Shown here: in pieces, positions 9,454-19,546 of the stretch
How the letters are laid out: every line of letters starts with the position of its first letter
How positions within the stretch are numbered: position 1 is the stretch's first letter
Notes under the pieces: model-generated
What the model was told of the DNA's origin: nothing
Seen by the model: the letters and a program-made list of their open reading frames with translations, nothing else
Database searches by the model: none
NCBI GenBank assembly: GCA_002811645.1
Contig: PDIP01000007.1
Span: 116,471 to 180,470, forward strand
DNA: 64,000 nucleotides
Source: Corallochytrium limacisporum
Lineage: Eukaryota > Opisthokonta
Reading direction: 5' to 3'
Position numbers and translations under genes: made by a program

Positions 9454-10659
9454 TCACTTTCTTAGTATAACGACGGAGGGATCTTTGACCAATATCTCGC
9501 GCAACTGGAGGGGACTGATGCCCACTTGACATCCAAGCTCGTCTAAGGAATGGCTTCCATCGAACGTATTGTGCAACTGCTTCGTAATCATACTGCTCTC
9601 CGATGTCAAGGTAGCTAACCGCAGTATTGGATAGTCGTGGAGGCGGCGCAGGATCTTGCTGAAGATTCCAAACTGAATCAGTCGCACTGGATGAATGCCG
9701 ACAGTTATACACGGCACTCGCAGGAATAACTCGCCAATAGTTTGCTGTGGCGATATCGAACTGTAGAGATCCAGAACGTCGGCAAGACGTGGCGGGTTGC
9801 CTTGATTGATGGCCACAAAGCGCACACAATCGTTCATAAGCTGTCGCTGAGAGAGAAGATCCCCAAAACGTGCCTCCAGTACATAAGTATTTCCAAACTG
9901 GAAGATATCCACCAGACGCACATAACGGAAAAACATGAGATTCTGGATGGCTTTTGCTACCAGGCTTGGCTTCATTTGGGCAAGTTCTTGAATCGCCTTG
10001 ACGTGGTTATTCCCATCAATAAATTGTACGACGTGCTTGAGGCCCAGATCCCAATCGTCTTCCGGAGCCGGTTCAGTGACAAAGACAGGTACCATATGAT
10101 CCAAAACCGGAGGCATTTTGGTCAATATTGGCGATGCCTGCAAGTTTAGCGTGTACGTCTCAGATATCGGAATGGAGCATCGGCGCTCATTATTGAGTCC
10201 TACCAGTACTTGCTGCAAAATACCGAGGACCAACGACTTGGTGTCAAAGTTTGACAGGAAACTTGTTTCCAATTCTTGGTCTCTCAGACACCGGGCCAGC
10301 TTTTTGATCACCGTCTCATATGCCGATACATTGGCTGATGGACTCAGTACAAACCCCGCGTTGAAAATGAATGCATTGCGTTTGTATCTATTGCTCTCAA
10401 TGATGACAGGATGGGATAAGATTGTATGTCCCAAAGCCGTAAGAACTGAAAGCTTACCACACAACTGTGGCTTCGGAATCACGGTGTCGTGAACGGCATC
10501 GAACAATTTCCGTGAAATAAATCCCTCCGGTACCTGGTGAACAATTACGGGTCCTTGGACTGTGTGGAACTCACTGTAGAAGACACATCTAATATTGGGG
10601 ATCTCAGGGATCTCTGGAGGTTCAACGTCAATTTCTGACCCTGCATCTATACCCGGCAT
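9454..10659 (-). CDS. NPR2: NPRL2, GATOR1/SEACIT subunit of the TORC1 amino-acid pathway
   Basis: The 401-residue product aligns end to end with NPRL2/Npr2. It has an N-terminal longin-type domain starting near residue 22 with IRCVFYSEFHTVQGPVIV and the KPQLCGKL segment. The middle contains LSNFDTKSLVLGILQQVL and NNERRCSIPIS, and the C-terminal winged-helix part ends in VVILRK. In GATOR1 (SEACIT), Npr2, Npr3 and Iml1/DEPDC5 act at the vacuole as a GTPase-activating complex for Rag GTPases and switch off TORC1 on amino-acid starvation. Human NPRL2 is 380 residues, so this is full length. The start at 10659 gives a short acidic, Pro-rich leader before the conserved part. Single exon. Confidence 0.92.
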   Translation of the reverse strand: MPGIDAGSEIDVEPPEIPEIPNIRCVFYSEFHTVQGPVIVHQVPEGFISRKLFDAVHDTVIPKPQLCGKLSVLTALGHTILSHPVIIESNRYKRNAFIFNAGFVLSPSANVSAYETVIKKLARCLRDQELETSFLSNFDTKSLVLGILQQVLVGLNNERRCSIPISETYTLNLQASPILTKMPPVLDHMVPVFVTEPAPEDDWDLGLKHVVQFIDGNNHVKAIQELAQMKPSLVAKAIQNLMFFRYVRLVDIFQFGNTYVLEARFGDLLSQRQLMNDCVRFVAINQGNPPRLADVLDLYSSISPQQTIGELFLRVPCITVGIHPVRLIQFGIFSKILRRLHDYPILRLATLTSESSMITKQLHNTFDGSHSLDELGCQVGISPLQLREILVKDPSVVILRK

Positions 10660-11063
10660 GGCATTATGATTCTGTGAGAATTATTGTATGTCGTTGGTTG
10701 GAGTGCCTTGAGGATCCTATACCTAGTCTCGTCAACATACCATTGAAGTACCTCCATGCCAGAATCCTATGGGGAGGCGGGACCAGTGGCCCCGCTACTT
10801 TCGCCTGAGTGAGTAGGGGCCTTTTTCACCCGACTGATTCTAGGGAGGGTGCCAAGCGCCGGTCCCGTGTCATGCATCAGATGTATATTAGCCATGTATC
10901 GTCTGTTGAGAATGAGATGGTATTTTCATGAATACTCCATTCCTTGAGCATCATTTCAATGAGTGTATATGTCTATAGATTTTCTGGTAGTTGGAGTGAT
11001 GGTTTGGTTTAAGGGTCTCTTTATTGTGGGAGACTCCCTCAACAATGGATCGACACTTTGGTA
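10660..11063. other. Divergent promoter region between NPRL2 and a carrier-like gene
   Basis: 404 bp between two divergently transcribed genes. No TATA box was identified with confidence. Its right end contains the start of an upstream ORF at 11045. Confidence 0.5.
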
Positions 11064-11116
11064 ATGAGGCCATCAGAAGACGAAGGTCCCGTAGTAGAAG
11101 ACACCGCCGCAGGTAG
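11045..11116 (+). other. Overlapping upstream ORF, arginine-rich, 23 codons
   Basis: ATG at 11045 opens a 23-codon frame (peptide begins MDRHFGNEAI, then RRRRSRSRRHRRR) that stops at 11114-11116. It starts 19 nt before the carrier-like gene's first ATG and runs through it in another frame. If both ATGs lie on the mRNA, ribosomes initiating here would bypass the main start, so it could repress translation. Alternatively the transcript begins between the two ATGs. Not conserved evidence; sequence observation only. Confidence 0.35.
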
Positions 11117-12050
11117 TGGCGTCGCTGCAGTTGCCCGTAGCACATTTGCATCCCTATTCAAGGGGTCAGGTAAGACTTTCTGGTCTCTCTTTACTCGCAG
11201 CTATGCAAATCCCCTTCGCATCATGAGGCCTGTGAAGTTCGGGACCAGCGATCTCGTGGGAAGGCACTATAAGCGCAGACACCAAACAGCCCATGCTGCC
11301 TTGGGAGCCCAATCGTTCTTCAAAGAGTATGCCACGATGGTGGCACTCAACAGCATGGCAGGATTGGCACTATTTCAAACGTACACTCAATTGTTCACGA
11401 CCCTGAAACCCCATCTCGTTGACCGACGTATGCCCCAGGCAGCGCCTGTGGCTGCCTGGATAAGTGGCTGCACAGCAGGCATGATACAAGCACCAATCAG
11501 CATCATAGGCGAGAACTTTCGGCTTTACTGTTTGGCGCATCCATTGTCTGATGAGAGCCTGGCAAGCTACCTGAAGGCCAGTCTGAATCGGACTACTGCA
11601 CATAGACCTTTCAGAGGTCTCGAACACGTCGTGTTCCGTGACGCTTTTGGTTTTGGTGCCTTTTTCTCAGGCTATCGCTTTGCCCGTGCAGAATTCACTC
11701 GCTTGGACGAAGAGCAGATGTGGGGAGTCCCGCGGACTATGATCGTGGCGACTGCAGGTGGATGGGCGGGGATATGCTACGCCCTCTGGTCACACACTCT
11801 GTTCAGAGCTGAAACCCTGATGTTTCCTGATCAGTACACATCTATTCATCGCCATCGCTCACATCATGAAGTTCTTGTCCCTGGGCATGTGATTAAGACT
11901 ATAGGCCGTACAGTTGCGTACCTTTGCAAGGGCCTGCCGCTAGCACTGGTACGTGCTGCCACACCTGCTGCGGTCGGGTTCACTGTGTACGAGTTCTTCC
12001 TTCCAGATCTCCTGAACGAAGACGAGGCAGAGGAGAAGCCGAGAAAATGA
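11064..12050 (+). CDS. Degenerate mitochondrial carrier family protein
   Basis: The 328-residue product has the size and three-fold pattern of a mitochondrial solute carrier but degenerate signatures. A SGCTAGMIQAPISIIG segment occupies the place of the usual P-x-(D/E)-x-x-(K/R) motif of the second repeat. The following FRGLEHVVFRDAFGFGAFFSGY resembles the conserved even-numbered helix (G-x-x-x-x-x-x-R-D). The third repeat reads AGGWAGICYALWSHTLFRAE without the proline. A polar N-terminal extension precedes the first helix. Such proteins usually sit in the inner mitochondrial membrane, but loss of the salt-bridge motifs makes transport activity uncertain and the substrate unknown. I chose the ATG at 11064; the frame is open slightly further upstream but without an ATG. 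Single exon, convergent with the Rab1 gene. Confidence 0.7.
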   Translation: MRPSEDEGPVVEDTAAGSGVAAVARSTFASLFKGSGKTFWSLFTRSYANPLRIMRPVKFGTSDLVGRHYKRRHQTAHAALGAQSFFKEYATMVALNSMAGLALFQTYTQLFTTLKPHLVDRRMPQAAPVAAWISGCTAGMIQAPISIIGENFRLYCLAHPLSDESLASYLKASLNRTTAHRPFRGLEHVVFRDAFGFGAFFSGYRFARAEFTRLDEEQMWGVPRTMIVATAGGWAGICYALWSHTLFRAETLMFPDQYTSIHRHRSHHEVLVPGHVIKTIGRTVAYLCKGLPLALVRAATPAAVGFTVYEFFLPDLLNEDEAEEKPRK

Positions 12051-12428
12051 TTTACACAAAATTGTCAAGTGTCATCGTAAAGAAGCCTAAAGAAAGTACA
12101 AGATGCACACATCGGTCGCAAGTTCAGCGTGCCGGTCCCTATGCCACTTTGCTTCTCGAGTATGAATGCAAAAATGTCCATTATATATTATATTATAGCT
12201 CACAGGATTGTCAGAGATCTGGAAAGCCAATTGAATTCTGTCTATGACATCTACATGACTCCCTGATACATGACGGGGTCGTAACTCACGACATGCTCAG
12301 TCACGACCTGGATGGAGCCCTATTGTCAACGGAGTCATCTCTGAATTGTACACAGCGCCCGCTAACACCTTCAAGCCCAAGCAATTGCACAAAGCACCCA
12401 GGAGCCTGCCACATGTGTCAAAATGCAT
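12051..12428. other. Convergent intergenic spacer
   Basis: 378 bp between the 3' ends of the carrier-like and Rab1 genes. An AT-rich stretch near 12180-12200 could contain polyadenylation signals. No other feature seen. Confidence 0.4.
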
Positions 12429-13043
12429 TTAACAGCAGCCACCGCCGCCTCCCTGCTTGTTGAGCTGAGTGGTGTTTCCGACGTTGATCTTCTGGGTGTC
12501 CCGCTGTTGAGGAGCCGCCGTTCCCATGCGCTCCTTAATTTCGCCAGCCATGGTCAGGAAAGCCTGCTCAACGTTGGTGGCATTCTTAGCAGAGGTCTCC
12601 AAGAAAGGAATCTTCAGCTTGTCGGCAAACTCCTTTGCGGTTGTGTAGTCGACGACTTTCTTGTCGAGCAGGTCACACTTGTTGCCGACGAGCAGTTTGT
12701 TGACATTCTCAGTGGCATAGCGGTCGATTTCGGACAGCCAAGTCTGGACGTTGCTGAAGGACTCCTGGTCAGTGACGTCGTAGACAACGATGATACCGTG
12801 CGCTCCCCGGTAGTAAGAAGAGGTGATAGTGCGGAAACGCTCCTGTCCGGCAGTATCCCAGATCTGCAGCTTAATCACCTTCTTGTCCAGCTCAATTGTG
12901 CGGATCTTGAAGTCAACACCGATAGTGGAGATGTAAGATTCCTGGTAGGTATCATCAGCGAAACGGAGCAGCAAGCAGGACTTGCCGACACCAGAGTCAC
13001 CGATGAGCAGGAGCTTGAAGAGATAGTCGTATTCAGGGTTCAT
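12429..13043 (-). CDS. YPT1: Ypt1/Rab1 small GTPase, ER-to-Golgi transport
   Basis: The 204-residue product is unmistakably Rab1/Ypt1. It begins [20 protein letters not shown] with the P-loop GDSGVGKS, and has switch [12 protein letters not shown], switch [13 protein letters not shown] with the YYRGAHG that follows, NKCD for guanine recognition and ETSAK. It ends in a GGGGGCC tail whose two cysteines are the geranylgeranylation site. Ypt1 recruits tethers to COPII vesicles and the early Golgi and also acts in autophagosome formation. The gene is single-exon, which is notable because Rab genes are often interrupted. YIF1 and YOS1, encoding subunits of the membrane complex that works with this Rab, lie nearby. 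Confidence 0.97.
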   Translation of the reverse strand: MNPEYDYLFKLLLIGDSGVGKSCLLLRFADDTYQESYISTIGVDFKIRTIELDKKVIKLQIWDTAGQERFRTITSSYYRGAHGIIVVYDVTDQESFSNVQTWLSEIDRYATENVNKLLVGNKCDLLDKKVVDYTTAKEFADKLKIPFLETSAKNATNVEQAFLTMAGEIKERMGTAAPQQRDTQKINVGNTTQLNKQGGGGGCC

Positions 13044-13138
13044 GGTTGCCCGATGTGTATTAATTCACAAGGAATAAATTGAGCTGGCCCTTACATACAA
13101 TGCAGCTTTATAGACTTTCGTGTGTGCCTAAAATACCA

Positions 13139-13216
13139 TTAAGTATTGATCCCTTTTCGCGATACTTTTTTGGGCTCACAACAGCAGCCACCTGCTCCAG
13201 CGAAACGGTTGGACAT
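13139..13216 (-). other. 25-codon ORF with GAGGCCC motif upstream of YPT1
   Basis: On the same strand as YPT1, ending 95 bp before its start codon, an ATG at 13216 opens a short frame beginning MSNRFAGAGGCCCEPKKV and stopping with TAA. The GGCCC run recalls Rab C-terminal prenylation tails or palmitoylation sites, although here it is internal. It may be an upstream ORF in the YPT1 leader, an exon of something larger, or chance. No family recognised. Confidence 0.25.
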
Positions 13217-15616
13217 TGAACCTCCAAGTCGCCTGGTTGGTTCGTTCAGAAGGCTCCCCCTGGAGCGTGTCCGTGGTATCTTGTTGTTGGCTGCAGTTTC
13301 CGACACCTGAGACATGAAAATTGGGGGAGGAGGAGGATGGAGGGGGGAATAAAAAACGATGCGAACCGACCGGAAACGTTGATTGATACCGTACGGCCCA
13401 TAAATGGCCCCGGAGTTGCGTGCTTTTGGACCGACAGGTTCAGTTTTCCCCTTGTGAGTATCATTTTTTTTTGTTTTTGTTTTGCCTTACGTGCGGAAAA
13501 AGTGGTTAAGAAAGTAAAAAGGGAAATGGGAATGGGAGCGCAGATCATGTGCAAAGAACAAACACCTCACTCAACCGAAAAGGTATGTCCCTGTCCAACC
13601 TCCCTATCACACCGGGCGGGCGGGACGACCGATGCGAAAAATTAACCCCCATTCGAAGACCCTGAACGAAAAAAAATCACCCCTCCCCCCCTTCCCTCCC
13701 CTGCCGGTCGGTCGTTGTCGAGTTCGCAATTTCCTTCTCTCTTCGTTGCGGTGGTGTTTGAACGTAGTCAACTCAGCCTACTCGGGCCGGTAGACTTGCT
13801 GCTGCTGACACTGCACCGGGACCGTGTATCTATTTTGAGCCCGGGTCCGGCGGTCTCCCACATCTCACACAAAGGGATAACACCACGCAGAAGACGGTGT
13901 TTTGGCTCGGTGACACAAGGGGGGGCCGAGGTGGCGTGTTTCCCATTAGTACATTCTGTACCGGACAAAGGCGATTCCGGCTGCAAACAGTGCGAGTGAT
14001 ACAGCTGCTGCTGTTGGACCGCGACATCAGCTGAGCAGGCAGGCACTCGTGCGGCGCACCGTCAAGTGTCGGTGAACACTCCGTGTGACTGTAGTCTGCT
14101 GGGCCAGAAATGGTTGGTATTGTGTGAATAATTCTCCTGCCCCCGGGGATGACTTACCCGTTCGAACGCGACGGCAAGGTGCCGTTGGATACCCAGGGAA
14201 ATCAACCAACCATCCGCACCAGGCCAGAAAATCCACCTCGACCGTAACCCCCGCCAATTCACCGTGGAACGAAAAGAGCCGCAGTGTTGGGAAGGGGGGG
14301 GGCGGGCACGTACCCAAAGAAAAGTGTCAGCCTCTGCTCTGCTGACCAAAGAACGAAAGATTGGGGTGGAGGGCGGGCCTGTCTGAGCAACCAAAATCCC
14401 CAATGAAGGACCTGCACCAAGCGATGAGGTGCTTCTCTCCCCATCGACTGAAACCAATGCACAGAGGGACGGAGGGACGGAGGGACGGACGCCCTTGGGT
14501 AGAAGGAGGGGGGGGGGGTTTGGTTGGAAGGAAATCTGCGGTGAGCAAGAATTAAGCGATAAAAGGGACAGTGGGAAATCTATGTCACATCGAACCGAAG
14601 GGTTCGGATGATTTGCCAGGGAGAAGGTCAAACCTCGTGATTTTCATGGAAAATTGGTGGATGAAGAAAATTCTTTGCGTGGCCCATTTGCCTGTCTGCA
14701 CTCCGCACAGGATTATTACTGAATACCGGCTCTCCAACTGCAGGGGGCAGAGCAGTAGTCCGTCTTGGCGCTCTGGCTTCGGCTCCCTTGGCACATTCAG
14801 CTGCGACCCAGCCCGGTCGGGTGCTGTGAGCACGGGAAGGTGAGAGAGAGTGGCGGAGAACAAAAAACCCAAGGGAGGGGGGGCTGGCACCTCCTCTCCC
14901 CCTCCCCCCCCTCCCGTGTCACATACTTCGTATAGGTATATTGAATGACTGGGATGAAGTTGTTCTCGCTTCGTCATTGTCGGCAGGTGTCCAATAAGCG
15001 GTCCACCAGCACCCACCACGAGCGCTCGTACTGATCAAAGACCCGTCATTCCCGTCCCATATATTGGCATACTAGGAAAGCAGGCGCTCCCGGCCTCCAA
15101 GGTTGGCAAATTCGGCCAACTCATCCGTAGCAGACAGCCGCAGGGGAAGCCAAGAGAGAGAGACTCCTCGGCCGCAGGGACGCTTGCTCGGACGGACTGC
15201 TGCGACACGTCAGTAACTGGACCCCTTTCTCTTAACAGTATTGATTCCCAAGAAGCGAAACTCTGGCCAACCCAGATGGGAGCGGAACAGATGTAGGGGA
15301 TGGTCTCCCATAGTGAATATATTGAATTCCTCTCCAATTCCCTTCCGATTGGAGGAAGCTTTGCTGTAGTAGTGTTTTGGGATTTTCAAGGGGAACTCGT
15401 GCTGCCCTGTTATGTACTCCCTTCGGTTTGCGCGCCACGCATAGTATGTGGGTATGCGGGCGCGCTAAATACGATGGTGTTATACGGTCCAAGAACAGGG
15501 GAATGTGTGTTACGGATCTATGCCCAGCTACTTGAAGATGAACTGAGTGTCAACCTAAATTGCAAAGGAGTTTTATCGTGAGGTGTGGTTTTCATGAAAG
15601 TTTAAGGATACGCACT
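13217..15616. other. Intergenic region without a convincing gene
   Basis: About 2.4 kb of mixed sequence with C-runs and G-runs (13680-13700, 14290-14305, 14505-14520 and 14875-14910) and a short tandem GGGACGGA repeat near 14464-14490. It also carries one copy of a recurrent motif at 15310-15326. Open frames on both strands lack recognisable domains. The right end must hold the YIF1 promoter. Confidence 0.45.
15310..15326 (+). repeat. Copy of recurrent motif ATAGTRAATRTAYT
   Basis: ATAGTGAATATATTGAA preceded by CTCCC. The same core recurs in spacers at 48635, 49406, 49539, 59855 and 60112. Confidence 0.35.
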
Positions 15617-16567
15617 ATGGCATTCAACCAGGGGCCGTACCCACCTAGTGGCCCTGGGTCACAACAGATGCCCAGCCAGGGCTTTTCACAGGGCGAAAGT
15701 GGTGGTTTCCAGCAAGGATATGGATACAACAACGGACAAATGGGATCTCAACCCGGTTTCGGATCCCAGCAGGGAGGACCTCAAGCAGATTATTCTTCCG
15801 GGCCATTCCCGCAGTCGGGAATGGATTTTGGAATGAATCCAGCAGCACAATTTGCTATGAATCAAATTGGAGCCATGGGCGGAAAAACTATGCAAGAGTA
15901 TGGACAGTATGTGAGCACTGGAGCCAACACAATGAAGTACTACTTCCAGGTAGACAATGCATATGTGTTGTCAAAACTGCGTTTGATTTTTCTACCCGTC
16001 AGGCACCCCCAGGGCTCATGGGCCAGGCAACAGCAGCAGCATCAACAACAGGGTGGCCCCCCAGTGCAGTTCAAATACCCTCGTGATGATGTCAATGCCC
16101 CGGATTTGTATATTCCTCTCATGGCGGCGATCACTCTGATTCTTACAATTGGCTTTACTTTGGGTATGCAAGACAATTTCACGCCGGAGATTGTTGGCAG
16201 TATCGGAAGCACAATTATTGCATGGCTCATTGTGGAGATCATCGTCTACTACCTCTGCTTTCACATCTTGAATCTTACGGGATCGGCCCAGCTTTTGGAC
16301 ATCGTCGCGTATGCAGGATACAAATATGTGGGAATGAATTGCATTGTCATCAGTAAGTTGGGTGGTGAGTATGTTCACTACGCAGTGGCTGGTTACATTG
16401 CATTGGTAACAGCATGGTTTACGATTCAAAATATGCGTTTGACGATCCTAGCGGATCCTTCGGGGCAGGCGGGAAACATGTACGGACGCAACAGTACACG
16501 GAACTACTTCCTGATCGTGATTGGCATTGTCCAAGCGCTCCTGTCGTACTACTTGACCCTCTTCTAG
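15617..16567 (+). CDS. YIF1: Yif1, Yip1-Yif1-Yos1 complex membrane protein
   Basis: The 316-residue product has a Gly/Gln/Pro-rich cytosolic N-terminal domain (about 1-85), then the conserved Yif1 core. The core starts GMNPAAQFAMNQIG and continues through YYFQVDNAYVLSKLRLIFLPVRH and APDLYIPLMAAIT. Five membrane helices follow between about residue 180 and the C terminus, ending NYFLIVIGIVQALLSYYLTLF. Yif1 cycles between ER and Golgi, binds Yip1 and Yos1, contacts Ypt1-type Rabs and is needed for COPII vesicle fusion. The frame is open further upstream, but the ATG at 15617 is the first in frame. Single exon. Transcribed in the same direction as MSH4. Confidence 0.93.
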   Translation: MAFNQGPYPPSGPGSQQMPSQGFSQGESGGFQQGYGYNNGQMGSQPGFGSQQGGPQADYSSGPFPQSGMDFGMNPAAQFAMNQIGAMGGKTMQEYGQYVSTGANTMKYYFQVDNAYVLSKLRLIFLPVRHPQGSWARQQQQHQQQGGPPVQFKYPRDDVNAPDLYIPLMAAITLILTIGFTLGMQDNFTPEIVGSIGSTIIAWLIVEIIVYYLCFHILNLTGSAQLLDIVAYAGYKYVGMNCIVISKLGGEYVHYAVAGYIALVTAWFTIQNMRLTILADPSGQAGNMYGRNSTRNYFLIVIGIVQALLSYYLTLF

Positions 16568-16891
16568 CCAACGTATTAGCATTTTTCTACATTATAAATC
16601 ATAGTCGTTCATCATGGATTTCCTCTGTCGTCAAATAGTAGTGCGTGGGTGGCAAGGGCTCCGGCAGCACAGCCAGTCTCGGGAGCGCAAATTCTTTGCA
16701 CATCCCCAGGGTGGGGAAAGGTGGGTGGGTCTCAGAGGTGTCACGGAGTCTCATCGATCTTTCCGTGAGACCATCATGTAGATGCTGGGCCTATCAGTCT
16801 AGGTATTCAGCATGTCCAGCCTTTAATCCATCCGTGGAGATGTCGATGACCACGGTTGAAAGGATCACAGTGTCTGCGCAACCTAAGGATC
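16568..16891. other. Spacer between YIF1 and MSH4
   Basis: About 320 bp. It carries ATGs at about 16840 and 16846 in a frame (ending 16941) that overlaps the MSH4 start, so they may be upstream ORF starts or lie outside the mRNA. Otherwise nothing seen. Confidence 0.4.
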
Positions 16892-19492
16892 ATGCTTGGA
16901 GAGAAAGCCACTACGATCTCTCTGGGCTTCAGTGCCACTGAGACTCCGATGACAATTAGTGGGACCATGTCCGCCCAATTCAAAAGATTGAACACAGTGG
17001 AGTCAACGAAAGTTTCCAAGCGGAGGCAATGCACTGTCTCGAACATCACAGCCAAGAGGGGCCAGTCTTCGGCAGCGACTAGACCGGCTCAGGATCGGAG
17101 CGTTCCACTCAGCACTGTTATGGCACAGAAATCGACAAACGTGAGGCGAAAGGGCACCATGACAGGACGACAGAGGCGCCCACAAGTCTGCACTATTGTC
17201 GAATCTAGAGGGGTTGGTTGTGAGATTGGTTGTGCTTTCTATGATCCCACAACACCGTACATCGAGGTCTGCCAATTTACCGATTGGAAGACGTATCCAC
17301 ATCTCTTTGCAAAAATCCACACCTGGAGGCCAGGTACCATCATCTTCCCAGACTCCGCCATTGAGAAAGGTGATATGCTTCGACTTGTAGAGACATTGGT
17401 GAAGGAATTTGGTGACGATGCGGACATTCGCTTGCTCCCACGTCGATTCTTCAAGGATCAGCGTGGGGCGAAGGTGATTCAGCACACTTGCATCCAGGAG
17501 GATGTCTCAACACTAAAGCTTGAGCTGGAATCGAAGTTTTACGCTCTGGCCTCAGTGGCGAGCTTGTTCCATCATTTAGAAGTTGAACGACAGCTTCGAC
17601 CGATCAAAGGCAGTGTTAAGTTCATCTTCAATAGTGGCACGGGTGTGATGGTCTTGGACTACTTAACCATGAGAAACCTTGAGGTGCTGAAGAACAGCAG
17701 TGATAACACAACTCCGGGATCACTGTTTTCCATTGTCAACTACACGGCCACAAAGATGGGTGCCCGGGCACTCAGGTCCCGCCTTGCTCAACCACCTGCC
17801 AATCTAGACACCATTGAAGGGCATGTGAATGATGTGGTCTGGATGATGTACTTTCCGAAGGACTTGAACTCGGAAATGAAGAATGTTCTGCACGAGTTTC
17901 CGGACATTGATGGGATCTTATCTCGAATTGCAATGCAGCCAGGGGCGAAGAATTCCAGGCTATGTGGTGCAAAAGTTGTGGACATTTTGAAAATTCTCTC
18001 CTTTTTAACAACGGGGTCAAGGTTGCTGGATGTTCTGCAGAATAACTCTGAAGACTCTGGGCTGATCCAGCGTCTTTCCACTTTGGTATCTGATAAGGAC
18101 TATACCAAGCTGATCCAATCGGTGGGATCGAAGTTTGATGAGCCGTCTGAACAGTTCAAGTTGCTCTTGGACCTTGGAGACCCAATCTTGGAAGCTTGTA
18201 TCCGATTCAAGAGTAAGGAACGATCCCTCGCGAACGTCACCAAGTTGGCCCTTTTGGAAACCCTTGGAGATCTAGACAGCCTCACGGCTGCTCAGAATCA
18301 CAGAACTGGCATGGACCTTGTGCTGGCATATACCATTACGACTGGCTTTCATTGGAAGCTGCCAGACGGAGTTAGGGCAGACGATCTTCCAGACCATTTC
18401 GCCCAGGTCCGTGGAACCTCTGGCCATAGATGTGTGACAACACTTGCTTGCTTTCAATTGAACAACAAGTTCCGCACCCTGCTTGATGATCTCATCAACT
18501 GTGTGTACAACAGTTGCACAGACCTGATAATCGAGGATATCGTTCCCTATCTGTCCCTGCTGCACACGCTGACGGAAACAGTTGCTGAGATTGATCTGGC
18601 TCGGTCATTGGCTATCTACTCGCAGCGTGACAAGAAGGCACCACCCCAGATTGGCACGATGACGTGCCTCGTGAACGCGAGTCACCCCTTGATCGACTAT
18701 GGCAATGCACAACCCTTCACTGTTACTGCCTCACCAATGAAACCGTGCAAGGTCATTCTAGGCCAAAATATGAGTGGCAAGAGTACAACGCTGAAGATGC
18801 TAGGGACTCTCCAGATTTTGGCACAATGTGGGTCATTCGTTCCTGCACAGCAAGCCTTCTTCCGTCCAGCGGATCGCATCTTTAGCCGTATGGGTTCGGA
18901 CGATGATCTCGAATCAAGTTGCTCCAGCTTCGCCCGTGAAATGCGAGAAACTTCCTACGCCCTCCGGAACGTGACGGACTCGTCGTTGGTGCTCCTGGAC
19001 GAACTTGGTCGCGGCACTGCAGACACAGAAGGACGGGCTTTGGCATGGGCCATTCTTGAGGAATTTATCAACCGCAGCAATGCCTTCGTTTTTCTATCAA
19101 CCCACTACCAAGCCTTAGCCCATATATCCTATGCTAGACCTGAAGTTGACTGCCTCTTCATCACATATCACCGCAAGAAAGCCAAGGGTGAGAAAGATGC
19201 GCGAACTATATCCCTGACTCCTGAGGCAACTCAAACTGACCATGCTATCGAACTGGCACGCGAAGTTTTACCTACCGAGATCTGTGATGATGCAGAAGAA
19301 GTGCTCAAGGACATCCGTCAGGGTAGGGTCCATCGGGGTGGAATGGATATCACTGCAAAACCGTCAATTATGCAACTCTACGACCGGCTGGCTGATTGGT
19401 ACATTCAGGTTAACCTTGAGACGGATGACCCAGCAAAGCTGAACGCTGAACTGCGCAAGATCAAACAAGAGTACGATCGGATTGTTTTGTGA
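16892..19492 (+). CDS. MSH4: MutS homolog 4 (meiotic crossover protein MSH4)
   Basis: The 866-residue product contains a MutS ATPase: Walker A GQNMSGKST at residues 624-632, the SSCSSFAREMRE segment, Walker B LVLLDELGRGT around residue 703 and the STHYQALAHI histidine loop. It lacks the N-terminal mismatch-recognition domain of MSH2/3/6. The connector-core part begins near residue 100 with VCTIVESRGVGCEIGCAFYD, as in MSH4. MSH4-MSH5 embraces double Holliday junction intermediates and promotes class I crossovers, so its intact frame argues for a meiotic cycle. The N terminus is uncertain: 16892 is the first ATG in the frame, but 16949 and 16967 are also plausible and the first 95 residues are unconserved. 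Its 3' end is only 54 bp from the convergent IF-2 gene. Confidence 0.9.
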   Translation: MLGEKATTISLGFSATETPMTISGTMSAQFKRLNTVESTKVSKRRQCTVSNITAKRGQSSAATRPAQDRSVPLSTVMAQKSTNVRRKGTMTGRQRRPQVCTIVESRGVGCEIGCAFYDPTTPYIEVCQFTDWKTYPHLFAKIHTWRPGTIIFPDSAIEKGDMLRLVETLVKEFGDDADIRLLPRRFFKDQRGAKVIQHTCIQEDVSTLKLELESKFYALASVASLFHHLEVERQLRPIKGSVKFIFNSGTGVMVLDYLTMRNLEVLKNSSDNTTPGSLFSIVNYTATKMGARALRSRLAQPPANLDTIEGHVNDVVWMMYFPKDLNSEMKNVLHEFPDIDGILSRIAMQPGAKNSRLCGAKVVDILKILSFLTTGSRLLDVLQNNSEDSGLIQRLSTLVSDKDYTKLIQSVGSKFDEPSEQFKLLLDLGDPILEACIRFKSKERSLANVTKLALLETLGDLDSLTAAQNHRTGMDLVLAYTITTGFHWKLPDGVRADDLPDHFAQVRGTSGHRCVTTLACFQLNNKFRTLLDDLINCVYNSCTDLIIEDIVPYLSLLHTLTETVAEIDLARSLAIYSQRDKKAPPQIGTMTCLVNASHPLIDYGNAQPFTVTASPMKPCKVILGQNMSGKSTTLKMLGTLQILAQCGSFVPAQQAFFRPADRIFSRMGSDDDLESSCSSFAREMRETSYALRNVTDSSLVLLDELGRGTADTEGRALAWAILEEFINRSNAFVFLSTHYQALAHISYARPEVDCLFITYHRKKAKGEKDARTISLTPEATQTDHAIELAREVLPTEICDDAEEVLKDIRQGRVHRGGMDITAKPSIMQLYDRLADWYIQVNLETDDPAKLNAELRKIKQEYDRIVL

Positions 19493-19546
19493 CTTCTATA
19501 TATACATACAAGGATACCTATAAATTTGACTACTATTCTTCATCCT

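Noticed and set aside
12423-13082. 219-codon plus-strand frame
   Set aside because: Antisense shadow of YPT1.
16840-16941. Alternative N-terminal frame starting at ATG 16840/16846 for MSH4
   Set aside because: It ends at 16941 without joining the MSH4 frame; no splice solution was evident.
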